Shown here piece after piece: positions 9,083 to 15,852 of a stretch of 64,000 bases of DNA. Position 1 is the first letter of the stretch. Each line of letters starts with the position of its first letter. This stretch comes from OMPR01 sp965183835. Lineage in GTDB: Bacteria > Pseudomonadota > Alphaproteobacteria > Rhodobacterales > Rhodobacteraceae. Under the pieces are notes generated by a model. That model saw only the letters and a program-made list of their open reading frames with translations. It was not told the DNA's origin and ran no database searches. Both the position numbers and the translations under genes were made by a program. The stretch lies in NCBI GenBank assembly GCA_965183835.1, contig CBCYME010000018.1, forward strand, positions 1 through 64,000. The letters run 5' to 3'.

Positions 9083-10370
9083 GCTGGGATCCTTTTGCGG
9101 TCACTAGGGTCTGGGAATTCATCATGCGGACAATGCGCATCGCACTGGCGATGCCGTCTTCGTGAAAGCCATGGCGGTTGTAAGCACCTGCGAACCATGT
9201 GTTGTTCTGACCCTGCATAGCCCGCAGATCACGCTGCGCTTGCAGGGCGGCCTGGTCAAAAACCGGATGGGAAAAGTCGACCTGATCGTAGATTTTGTCG
9301 TCGGGGATTGGGCGGGTTGGGTTCAGCGTCACAAACAACGGATCACTTTCCGGAATGCTCTGCAGTCGGTTCATCCAATAGGTCACCCCCGGCCCCCCAT
9401 CTTGGCTGCGATAGGCCCAGCTTGACCAACAAGAGCGGCGTCTGGGCATTTGCCCTTCGTCACAATGTAGGACGGCAGAGTTGGTTTGGTAACGGATAGA
9501 GCCAAGCGCCGAGGTTTCAGCCGCAGTTGCACTATGGCCTAGAATTCTTAACGCCTGATCCGAATGGCAGGCAAAGACTACCTCATCAAAATACTGTTCA
9601 CCCTGACCCTGAACGACCAGTGATATTCCGCGCGCATCTCGGGTAACCTGTTCAATAGGCGCGCCGGTGTGAACTGCGCAGCCGCGCGCGTTGAGAGCCG
9701 CTTCCAAGCGGCGAACATATTCAATGCTGCCGCCTTTGACAGTCCACCATTGATGTTGACCAGTTCCTGCCAGCAAAGCGTGATTTCGGAAAAACGAGAT
9801 CAGGGATTTTGCAGGGAAGGCATCGACATCCGTGACCGGCGTGGACCAGATCGCTCCACACATGGGCAGGAGGTAATTCTCGCGAAACCACTGGCCAAGA
9901 CCCAGCTCATCGACCAGTTCACCTATGGTTTTTGTGTCATCAGTTGCAGCCGCCTCGGCTTCGCGACCAAACCGCAGGATATCAGCAATCATCTTGTAGA
10001 ACTGCGGCCGGATCAGGTTTTGCTTTTGCGCCGAGATCGCAGACAGGCTGTTTAGCCCATATTCGATCCTGCCATTGTCGATGCTGGCGCAAAAGCTCAT
10101 CTCGCTTTTGATGACCGGAACGTCCAGCTCATGGAACAGGCGCGTCAGATAGGGGTACGTAGCGTAGTTGAAAACGATAAAGCCCGTATCAACCGGCTGG
10201 TCACCATTCTTACCAGCCAGAACCGTTCGGGCATGCCCCCCCAAGCGTGGCGCGGCCTCGTAGAGAGTCACGTCATGCGATGCAGCAAGATAATAGGCTG
10301 CGGACAGTCCGGAAATGCCGCCTCCGATGATCGCGACATTGCGGCGCGGGCCTTGGGTTTGATCCAGCAT
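9021..10370 (-). CDS. FAD-dependent oxidoreductase (flavin amine-oxidase type)
   Basis: The 449-residue protein begins with a Rossmann FAD site (NVAIIGGGISGLSAAYYLA) ending in an acidic strand (VTLYEAAPRLGGHARTV). It continues with amine-oxidase/desaturase family blocks such as FIVFNYATYPYLTRLFHEL, GSIEYVRRLEAALNARG and VVFACHSDQALRIL. GAGGA lies a few bases before the ATG. It is the first gene of the minus-strand operon and is preceded by a TGATCC-N18-TAATGC promoter at 10401-10430. Members next to Cfa-like methylases in Rhodobacteraceae are thought to desaturate methylated acyl chains on the way to furan fatty acids; that role is inferred here from context. Confidence 0.85.
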   Translation of the reverse strand: MLDQTQGPRRNVAIIGGGISGLSAAYYLAASHDVTLYEAAPRLGGHARTVLAGKNGDQPVDTGFIVFNYATYPYLTRLFHELDVPVIKSEMSFCASIDNGRIEYGLNSLSAISAQKQNLIRPQFYKMIADILRFGREAEAAATDDTKTIGELVDELGLGQWFRENYLLPMCGAIWSTPVTDVDAFPAKSLISFFRNHALLAGTGQHQWWTVKGGSIEYVRRLEAALNARGCAVHTGAPIEQVTRDARGISLVVQGQGEQYFDEVVFACHSDQALRILGHSATAAETSALGSIRYQTNSAVLHCDEGQMPRRRSCWSSWAYRSQDGGPGVTYWMNRLQSIPESDPLFVTLNPTRPIPDDKIYDQVDFSHPVFDQAALQAQRDLRAMQGQNNTWFAGAYNRHGFHEDGIASAMRIVRMMNSQTLVTAKGSQHDIDEQSDENAISGNLRATA

Positions 10371-10400
10371 GCTGTCCTCATTTTATACTAAGTAATGAGG

Positions 10401-10430
10401 GCATTACGCGTGGACTGAAGTTACGGATCA
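10401..10430 (-). promoter_or_regulatory. RpoE (ECF11-type) promoter for the lipid operon
   Basis: On the minus strand the -35 element TGATCC (10425-10430) is followed after exactly 18 bases by TAATGC (10401-10406). This fits the TGATC-N18-TA form known for RpoE promoters of R. sphaeroides. The predicted transcript starts about 25 bases before the FAD oxidoreductase ATG. The plus-strand promoter beside it and the displaced rpoE promoter at 15104-15133 share the same -35 and spacing. Confidence 0.75.
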
Positions 10431-10458
10431 CTTTTGTTTAATAATAATGGCCTCGCAG

Positions 10459-10488
10459 TGATCCAGTCGCCGCGTCTTTGCGTAAATA
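10459..10488 (+). promoter_or_regulatory. RpoE (ECF11-type) promoter for DUF1365-SDR
   Basis: TGATCC at 10459-10464, an 18-base spacer, and TAAATA at 10483-10488. Only four bases separate the -10 from the ATG at 10493, so the transcript probably begins at or next to the start codon and is leaderless. The element is divergent from the 10401-10430 promoter, and the two -35 boxes lie 28 bases apart. Confidence 0.75.
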
Positions 10489-10492
10489 GAGT

Positions 10493-11260
10493 ATGATTGA
10501 ACTTGTATCAGCTCAAACCTATCACGCCCGCCGTGGTAGTTTAAAAAACGCCTTTCGCTACGGTGTCGACTACGTTTTGACAGATCTGAGCGGAGGCTCT
10601 GCTCCGTTGTTGTCCCGCAACCGCCTAAACCTGTTTTCGCTACACGACAGACACCATGGCGGCCCACGCGGAAAGGGCCAAGGCTTGGCGTGGTTTCGCG
10701 AAGAGCTGCAAAAGCGTGATTTTCCGGTTGAGCAGGCAAAACTTATGCTTTTGACCCAGCCGAGCTTTCTTTGGTTTCACTTCAACCCCGTAAGCTTTTG
10801 GATTGCGGAAATTGATGGATCACCACGCGCCTTCATTGCCGAGGTGAACAATACATTTGGTCACCGCCATTGCTATTTCTGTGCGCATCCTGATTTCCGC
10901 CCCATCAAACGCACTGATCAGATTGAAGCCGAAAAACTGATGCATGTGTCGCCGTTCCAGCAGGTAAAAGGCACCTACCGCTTCAACTTTGAGATGACAG
11001 ATCGGGCCTTTAATATCCGCATTTCCTATGAACATGGCGATCAGGGCGTTTTGGCGACGTTGAATGGGGTGCGCCGCCCGATCACCACCGCCGCTTTGGC
11101 AGGGGTGGCTCTGCGCCGCCCTCTCGGGGTGGTACGGGTTGTGGCGCTGATTCATTGGCAGGCGGTGAAACTTTGGGCCAAAGGCGCACCCTTCTTGCGC
11201 AAACCTAAACCGCCCAAACCTCTGATTTCTGACAGCAGCTCTTTCAGGATAAAATCGTGA
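10493..11260 (+). CDS. DUF1365 domain-containing protein
   Basis: A 255-residue protein of the DUF1365 family, which accompanies FAD oxidoreductases and Cfa-like methylases in many Proteobacteria. Diagnostic stretches are TYHARRGSLKNAFRYGVDYV at the N-terminus, LLTQPSFLWFHFNPVSFW in the middle, AEVNNTFGHRHCYF, and KLMHVSPFQQVKGTYRF. The start is fixed by homology-like N-terminal residues and by the promoter, which leaves no room for a ribosome binding site. Its stop overlaps the GTG start of the following SDR gene (GTGA). Its molecular activity is unknown; the consistent neighbourhood points to lipid modification. Confidence 0.85.
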   Translation: MIELVSAQTYHARRGSLKNAFRYGVDYVLTDLSGGSAPLLSRNRLNLFSLHDRHHGGPRGKGQGLAWFREELQKRDFPVEQAKLMLLTQPSFLWFHFNPVSFWIAEIDGSPRAFIAEVNNTFGHRHCYFCAHPDFRPIKRTDQIEAEKLMHVSPFQQVKGTYRFNFEMTDRAFNIRISYEHGDQGVLATLNGVRRPITTAALAGVALRRPLGVVRVVALIHWQAVKLWAKGAPFLRKPKPPKPLISDSSSFRIKS

Positions 11261-11982
11261 GCAGGCTGAGCGGCAAGACCTATTGGTTGATAGGCGCGAG
11301 CGAGGGGCTGGGGCGGGAGATTGCCAAGGCTCTGGTGGGGGCTGGCGCCCATGTCATCCTATCCGCGAGATCACAGAACCGGCTGCAAGAGTTAACTTGG
11401 GCGCTTGGGGCGGCAACACCGCTGCCGATGGACGTCACTGACACTGGTTCCGTGAAGAAAGCTGCCGAGAGCCTGGGTCAGATCGACGGGGTGATCTACA
11501 ATGCGGGCGCCTATGTCCCGATGCGAAGCCAGGACTGGGACAGCGCTGAGGCCCTGGCGATGATGGATGTGAACTATGCCGGCGCCTTGCGGGTGCTGGG
11601 GCATGTGCTGCCGCAATTCGTTGCCAAAGGTCAGGGCGATATCACCTTTATCGGCTCCTTGGCGGGATATCACGGATTGCCTGCGGCGGTTGGATATGCA
11701 GCCAGCAAGGCAGCACTGATCAGCCTGGCTGAAACCATGCGCCACGACCTGAGAGAGAGCGGTGTTGTGGTGCGTCTTGTCAATCCGGGCTTCATCGAGA
11801 CACGACTGACAGACAAAAACAATTTTGCAATGCCGCAGCTGATGACGGCAGAGGAGGCTGCAGATCATGTGCTCAGAGCCGTGCAGCGGCGCCGGTTCCG
11901 AACCGATTTCCCGCGCCCCTTCTCTTGGGCGATCAAGGCCTTGGCCATTTTACCTGACTGGCTGATCTATCGGTTCAAATAG
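11257..11982 (+). CDS. Short-chain dehydrogenase/reductase of the RpoE regulon
   Basis: A 241-residue SDR with the cofactor motif TYWLIGASEGLGREIAKAL, the NAG strand (VIYNAGAYVP), the catalytic serine in FIGSLAGYHGLPAAVG and the YxxxK pair in GYAASKAALISL. It starts with GTG overlapping the stop of the DUF1365 gene, so the two are translationally coupled. An SDR occupies the same place in the R. sphaeroides RpoE-controlled cluster. The substrate is unknown; a lipid-derived carbonyl is a reasonable guess. The gene is followed by a GC-rich hairpin at 11985-12008. Confidence 0.85.
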   Translation: MSRLSGKTYWLIGASEGLGREIAKALVGAGAHVILSARSQNRLQELTWALGAATPLPMDVTDTGSVKKAAESLGQIDGVIYNAGAYVPMRSQDWDSAEALAMMDVNYAGALRVLGHVLPQFVAKGQGDITFIGSLAGYHGLPAAVGYAASKAALISLAETMRHDLRESGVVVRLVNPGFIETRLTDKNNFAMPQLMTAEEAADHVLRAVQRRRFRTDFPRPFSWAIKALAILPDWLIYRFK

Positions 11983-11984
11983 AG

Positions 11985-12008
11985 AGGCCCCGCTGTTCAG
12001 CAGGGCCT
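11985..12008 (+). terminator. Hairpin after the SDR gene
   Basis: AGGCCC-C-GCTG and CAGC-A-GGGCCT form a stem with a two-base loop directly after the stop codon at 11982. No U-tract follows, so it is a weak intrinsic terminator or a 3'-end stabiliser. Confidence 0.4.
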
Positions 12009-12111
12009 GTGCTTTCCGTTCCATCTGTGGATCGTGTGAATATTACTGGATCCGTAGCTTTGCGGATCTTAATCTCGCAAAAATATTATTAAAACAGTAT
12101 GCTAAATGAAG

Positions 12112-12131
12112 AGCCCGCAATCTACGGGCTT
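12112..12131 (+). terminator. Intrinsic terminator between SDR and chrR
   Basis: AGCCCG (12112-12117) and CGGGCT (12125-12130) form a stem with a seven-base loop and run into TTTT on the plus strand. It lies between convergent SDR and chrR, and probably ends the plus-strand transcript. Confidence 0.5.
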
Positions 12132-12157
12132 TTCGGAGACAGTCATATGACAGCGGT

Positions 12158-12793
12158 CTATATGCGGAACAGGGGTTGTAGCAATCGCGGCATAAAGGCG
12201 TTGAACCTCAGGGGCGCGTCGGTGGCAGCGAGGCAGATACAGGCATCGCCCGCATCCGCAATTGGAGTATGTTCCAGATCTTCGTCTCCGATCTCCACGT
12301 CCCCAACCCCAAATCGCCCGGTTTCATCGCTAAAGCTGCCTTGGAGGACCAGTGTCAACTCTAACCCGTTGTGGCTATGATCGGGTACAGCTTGACCTGC
12401 CGGGATATAGAGCAACCTAACTGATCCACCGAAAGTTTCAGACAGGATGCTTTGCTTCACTCCCATGCCAAGCGTTCGCCAGCGCGGCGGCCTGCCGTTC
12501 AAGGCCTCCATCACCGGACCTGGGTAAATGCCCTGTGATTCATAAACAGGTTCGGGGATTGCTGGTTCATCCAACAATGCCATCAAATTGGACTTCAACC
12601 CGCTAGAGACCGCGACATCTTCGGTCTGCTCCAACAATGCTCCCCCAACCATGTGATAGGCACCCAAAGCCGCACGGCAATCCGCACAAAGAGAAATATG
12701 GGCAGCAACAACCATGGCAAAGGGGTGAGGCAATGTGCCAGTAGCATAAGCCGCCATCATGTCATCTGGGATATGGTGTATGATTGCCGACAT
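12158..12793 (-). CDS. chrR: Anti-sigma factor ChrR
   Basis: The 211-residue protein matches ChrR in domain order. The N-terminal zinc-binding anti-sigma domain has HISLCADCRAALG (HxxxCxxC; a further zinc ligand may be the early His-His pair), and a C-terminal cupin domain has GQAVPDHSHNGLELTLVLQG. ChrR holds RpoE inactive through its zinc domain, and the cupin is needed for release by singlet oxygen. The ATG follows the rpoE TAA stop with no gap, which gives near-stoichiometric co-translation. All key ligand residues look intact. Because the upstream IS1380 element changes how the rpoE-chrR transcript begins, both proteins should be affected together. Confidence 0.92.
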   Translation of the reverse strand: MSAIIHHIPDDMMAAYATGTLPHPFAMVVAAHISLCADCRAALGAYHMVGGALLEQTEDVAVSSGLKSNLMALLDEPAIPEPVYESQGIYPGPVMEALNGRPPRWRTLGMGVKQSILSETFGGSVRLLYIPAGQAVPDHSHNGLELTLVLQGSFSDETGRFGVGDVEIGDEDLEHTPIADAGDACICLAATDAPLRFNAFMPRLLQPLFRI

Positions 12794-13351
12794 TTATCGC
12801 AACCCCTCTAATTCTTTGCGCAAGCGGTTAAGGCCAAGGCGAATGCGTGATTTCACTGTGCCAAGTGGCAGTCCGGTTTGAACGCTGATTTCCTTATGGG
12901 TGAGATCCCCCATGTAGGCTTTCTCGATCATCTCTTTCTGCTCCGGTTGAAGTTGATCCAGAGCGCTTTTTAACTGCTCAGCCTCTTGGTCAAAGGCCAG
13001 GATTTGGCTGGCATCGGGTTCAGACCCCAGATCCTGCGCCAATTCATCCGGAACAGGTCGGTTCTCTTTGCGGATAACATCGATTTGCCGATTTCGCGCG
13101 ATTTGATAAATCCACGCAGAGGCCTGAGCACGGTGTGGATCAAACATCGCAGCCTTGCGCCACACGGTCAGCATGACATCCTGAACAATTTCTTCGGCCT
13201 GCGCCGCGCCTGTGCCCGAGCGCATGATAAAGCCCTTTAAACGAGGCGCAAAGTAATCGAACAAAGCCCCAAAAGCATCGCGATCGCGCTGGTCACGCAC
13301 TGCGACCAACCAGACCGTCATCTGGGACATTTGCGGAGTTTTCAACTGCAC
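12794..13351 (-). CDS. rpoE: ECF sigma factor RpoE (ECF11 group)
   Basis: About 185 residues with sigma region 2 (FGALFDYFAPRLKGFIMRSG, EEIVQDVMLTVWRKAAMFDP, SAWIYQIARNRQIDVIRKEN) and region 4 (MGDLTHKEISVQTGLPLG, TVKSRIRLGLNRLRKEL). Paired with ChrR, it directs the singlet-oxygen response. I chose the GTG at 13351 because AGGA precedes it and the resulting length fits RpoE; Met at 13330 is an alternative. The open frame continues upstream into the IS1380 left end and so does not define the start. Before insertion the frame continued to two ATG codons next to the promoter at 15104-15133, so a longer native form is possible. Confidence 0.9.
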   Translation of the reverse strand: MQLKTPQMSQMTVWLVAVRDQRDRDAFGALFDYFAPRLKGFIMRSGTGAAQAEEIVQDVMLTVWRKAAMFDPHRAQASAWIYQIARNRQIDVIRKENRPVPDELAQDLGSEPDASQILAFDQEAEQLKSALDQLQPEQKEMIEKAYMGDLTHKEISVQTGLPLGTVKSRIRLGLNRLRKELEGLR

Positions 13352-13403
13352 GGCACGTCCTGTTTGGGGCGGGCCATTTTGCGCGCGGCCTGCAAGCGGA
13401 TGT

Positions 13404-13409
13404 TCTAAC
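13404..13409. repeat. Target-site duplication of the IS1380 insertion
   Basis: TCTAAC at 13404-13409 is repeated at 15080-15085, directly flanking the inverted repeats of the element. The family usually duplicates 4-5 bp, so the outermost T may be chance. Joining the two flanks through one copy restores an uninterrupted rpoE reading frame, which supports a simple recent insertion. Confidence 0.8.
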
Positions 13410-15079
13410 CCGCATTCCCCAAGTAAATTTCTGATTTTTCTATCCTGACCGTTGTATTTCGCATATAAATCATGGTGTTGGTGGCTGAGACGGGAGCATT
13501 TCATGGATCACCCAGAGGGTGCGGGCTTACAGCGGGCTGATCGGGTAGATTTTGACCCTCGCGTGCGGTTAGAATTTCGAGGCACGCAGCTCAGTTCGGA
13601 TGGCGGCCTTCTGGTGATGCGCGAGCTTGATGACGCGCTCGGTCTGTCCAATCTGGCGTCTGCTGCCCTGTGCGACAACCGCCGTGGCAAGAACACGGTC
13701 CACCGGCTCGACGGGCTGTTCCGGCAATCAGTTTTCGGGCGGCTGGCGGGCTACGAGGATGTTAACGATGCTGATCGCCTCGCCCTCGACCCGGTCATGC
13801 GTCAGGTTGTAGGTGGTCGGGCTGTCGACGCTCAGGCGGCTTCGGCCTCGCAGATGGGACGGTTCGAGACCGAGACGCTGGCCTTGTCCGAGAACCGGGA
13901 AGCGCTGGCCGATCTGAACGGGCAGTGGATCGACCGGTTTCATGATCGCAACGGGCTCAAGTACATCGCGCTGGACATGGACAGCTCAGTCAGCCCGACC
14001 CATGGTGATCAGGAAGGGTCTGTCTGGAACGGGCATTTCGACTGCACCTGCTACCACCCGAATTTCTTGTTCAACCAGTTCGGAATGCTGGAACGCTGCG
14101 CCCTGCGCAATGGCAACGTCCACAGCGCTGACGGCTGGCGGGATGTCCTTGACCCGGTGATTGCCCGCTACGCTGGCCGCAAGCTTGGTGGCCGCTTCTT
14201 CCGCGCCGACGCCGCGTATGCCCGCCCTGCAATCTATGCGCGGCTGGAGGAGACGGACTATTTTTACGCCATCCGGCTGCCGGCCAACAACGTCCTCCGC
14301 GAGAAGATTGCGCATCGGCTGACGCGGCCTGCGGGGCGTCCGTCGCAGACCAAGGTCAAGCGACTCTACGAGGATTTCGAGTATCAGGCGGCGTCTTGGG
14401 GCAAGGAGCGCCGCGTCATCGCCAAGATCGAATGGCATCCGGGCGAACTGTTCCCGCGTGTCGGCTTCATCGTCACCAACCTGCCGATGGAACCAGACTG
14501 GGTGGTGCGGTTCTACAACCAGCGCGGCACCGCCGAGCAGCATATCAAGGAAGGAAAGTATGCCTTCCGCTGGACGCGGCTGTCGTGCAAGCGGTTCCGC
14601 GACAACGAGGTCCGGCTGCAACTGCACGCGCTGGCCTACAATCTCGCGACCTTCCTGCGCTGCATCGAGTTGCCCGAGGCGATGGCCGACTGGTCACTGA
14701 CCAGCCTCCAGCTGAAACTGATCAAAATCGGCGCTCGCGTTGTCCGCCACGCCCGTGCCATCACCTTCCAGCTGGCCGAGGTCGCAGTAACCGGCCCGAT
14801 GGTCCGTGCTATCCTTGCCGCCATTCACCGATTGCGAGTGCGGCCGTCATGCGCCTGACAGGGGTCCAACCCCAAACTGAACGAAAGCGGCAGGACAGGT
14901 CTGTCCAACGCGCTGAAAATCCTCGCCTCCGGGCCAGCACGGCACCGATTCGAAGCATGAGGCACCCGCATTCAGGCGTTTCCGCAACTCCGGAGACGCT
15001 CAGAGGCAAAAGATACTTGATCCGCAGGCCTGATCAGGTGATCATTGCGCCAGATGGCAGGCCACTTGGGGAATGTCGG
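13410..15079 (+). mobile_element. Complete IS1380-family insertion sequence in the rpoE leader
   Basis: The ends are inverted repeats: CCG-CATTCCCCAAGT at 13410-13424, and ACTTGGGGAATG-T-CGG at 15064-15079. The 1670-bp length, the single transposase gene and the flanking TCTAAC duplication all fit IS1380. The insertion lies between rpoE and its TGATCC-N18-TAGCAT promoter, with the transposase transcribed away from rpoE. The element appears intact and may be active. Confidence 0.9.
13503..14858 (+). CDS. IS1380-family transposase
   Basis: A 451-residue DDE transposase. Family marks include LSSDGGLLVMRELDDALGL near the N-terminus, CDNRRGKNTVHRLDGLFRQ, the first catalytic Asp in ALDMDSSVSPTHGDQEGS, the second in FFRADAAYARPAIYARLEE, and the Glu region in YNQRGTAEQHIKEGKYAF. 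The start at 13503 (MDHPEGAGLQ) follows GGGAG; an upstream TTG- or ATG-like extension is unlikely. The frame is uninterrupted, unlike the other transposase genes in this window. Confidence 0.9.
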   Translation: MDHPEGAGLQRADRVDFDPRVRLEFRGTQLSSDGGLLVMRELDDALGLSNLASAALCDNRRGKNTVHRLDGLFRQSVFGRLAGYEDVNDADRLALDPVMRQVVGGRAVDAQAASASQMGRFETETLALSENREALADLNGQWIDRFHDRNGLKYIALDMDSSVSPTHGDQEGSVWNGHFDCTCYHPNFLFNQFGMLERCALRNGNVHSADGWRDVLDPVIARYAGRKLGGRFFRADAAYARPAIYARLEETDYFYAIRLPANNVLREKIAHRLTRPAGRPSQTKVKRLYEDFEYQAASWGKERRVIAKIEWHPGELFPRVGFIVTNLPMEPDWVVRFYNQRGTAEQHIKEGKYAFRWTRLSCKRFRDNEVRLQLHALAYNLATFLRCIELPEAMADWSLTSLQLKLIKIGARVVRHARAITFQLAEVAVTGPMVRAILAAIHRLRVRPSCA

Positions 15080-15103
15080 TCTAACACTGTTTCCATCATA
15101 CAA

Positions 15104-15133
15104 ATGCTACGGGCCAGTGCAATTTTTGGATCA
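15104..15133 (-). promoter_or_regulatory. Original rpoE promoter, now separated from rpoE by the IS
   Basis: On the minus strand, TGATCC (15128-15133), 18 bases, then TAGCAT (15104-15109). Four bases later come two ATG codons (15099-15097 and 15096-15094) whose frame, across one copy of the target duplication, continues into the rpoE ORF. This is the same layout as the DUF1365 promoter. With the IS in place, transcripts from here must cross about 1.67 kb of antisense element DNA before reaching rpoE, so autoregulation is probably weakened or lost. Confidence 0.75.
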
Positions 15134-15146
15134 CTTAAGGGGAAAG

Positions 15147-15174
15147 AAAAAGTGCAGTGCCTACGTAACTGCAC
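15147..15174 (-). terminator. Intrinsic terminator upstream of the rpoE promoter
   Basis: GTGCAGT (15152-15158) and ACTGCAC (15168-15174) form a 7-bp stem. Read on the minus strand the stem is followed by TTTTT, so it would end transcription coming from the BrnA-like gene before the rpoE promoter. Confidence 0.6.
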
Positions 15175-15454
15175 CTGACGAGAAGGGAGCACCAATCTTA
15201 AAGTTGTAATGCTACGTCGCACGACACTGCGAATGGCAGCTCTGGACCGTTCGCGTGATTTTGCAAAGGTCACTAACTGCGCATCGCCAACTTCTGATTG
15301 CATCTCGATATCTCCCCCCATGACCTCCAGCCAAGCAATCACGTCCCCCTCACGCCCCAATCTCGCGTTGAATGCGCTGTGCCTCTAGCATCAGGCGCGG
15401 CAGCGTGTTGTCGTATTGATGCGCTTTGATGTGACCGCACAACAGCGCCGTCCA
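15175..15454. other. No independent gene; possible 3' remnant of the BrnA-like frame
   Basis: A minus-strand frame spanning 15034-15360 has no recognisable domain and runs over the rpoE promoter, so it is not called. From 15454 down to about 15350 the minus strand continues the BrnA-like frame after its stop codon as WTALLCGHIKAHQYDNTLPR, which looks like coding sequence and may be the lost C-terminus of that gene. Confidence 0.4.
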
Positions 15455-15697
15455 CTAGATCCGCAGCACCTGATTGATCCGCGCCCCATAGCCCGGTCCC
15501 AACTTGCGAAACCACCGCACCATGTCGGCGTCCACCCGGATCGTCACCCGCGTTTTGTCGCGCACCGGCCCGTGCCATGTGTCCAGCCCGTGCCAGTCCT
15601 CGGGCAGGCTGTGATCCAGCCAATCGCTAGCCAGCCGCTCTTGCAGCGCCTCCAGCTCGTGCAGCATTTCATTGCGGGCCTGATTGCGGCTGACCAT
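15455..15697 (-). CDS. BrnA-like antitoxin-family protein, possibly shortened
   Basis: About 80 residues from the Met at 15697, chosen because GAGAGGTAAAG lies just upstream. The C-terminal half has KTRVTIRVDADMVRWFRKLG followed by GYGARINQVLR, the ribbon-helix-helix pattern of BrnA antitoxins. No BrnT toxin gene is adjacent, so it is an orphan. The frame ends at a TAG after INQVLRI, but the sequence after the stop continues in frame for about 34 plausible codons. This is either the natural end of a short BrnA or a nonsense mutation in a longer form. Confidence 0.6.
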   Translation of the reverse strand: MVSRNQARNEMLHELEALQERLASDWLDHSLPEDWHGLDTWHGPVRDKTRVTIRVDADMVRWFRKLGPGYGARINQVLRI

Positions 15698-15777
15698 GTC
15701 TTTACCTCTCATTAAACGCCCGCCAACCATGCAAGCCAAAGGTTAACACCGCCCAAGATCAGCGCCCGGTGCAAGCC

Positions 15778-15809
15778 GGTGCACAGGGGGTGCACGCATG
15801 TCACCCCCC
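15778..15809. repeat. GTGCAC/hairpin repeat, copy 1
   Basis: GGTGCAC-A-GGGGGTGCACG-CATGTCACCCCCC. The arms GGGGGTG (15786-15792) and CACCCCC (15802-15808) form a 7-bp hairpin. A longer copy lies at 26682-26724 with the same left and right halves. This copy is in the 5' region of prfC, 44 bases before its ATG. Confidence 0.6.
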
Positions 15810-15852
15810 GTTTTCCTTGCCTCGGGCCCATATCTTACCTATACGCGCGCTC

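Noticed and set aside
13352..13504. Long N-terminal extension of RpoE running into the IS1380 left end
   Set aside because: The added residues are encoded by the inverted repeat and outer IS sequence, so they cannot be native; start moved to 13351.
13416..15019. CAAGTA/TACTTG as IS1380 ends
   Set aside because: The six-base match is weak; the longer CATTCCCCAAGT repeat with a TCTAAC duplication gives convincing ends at 13410 and 15079.
14396..15178. Large plus-strand frame across the end of the IS1380 transposase
   Set aside because: It lies in another frame of the transposase gene and then runs through non-coding sequence; no motif.
15034..15360. Minus-strand frame across the rpoE promoter
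   Set aside because: No domain; it spans a clear promoter and a terminator hairpin, and contains the two native rpoE start codons out of context.
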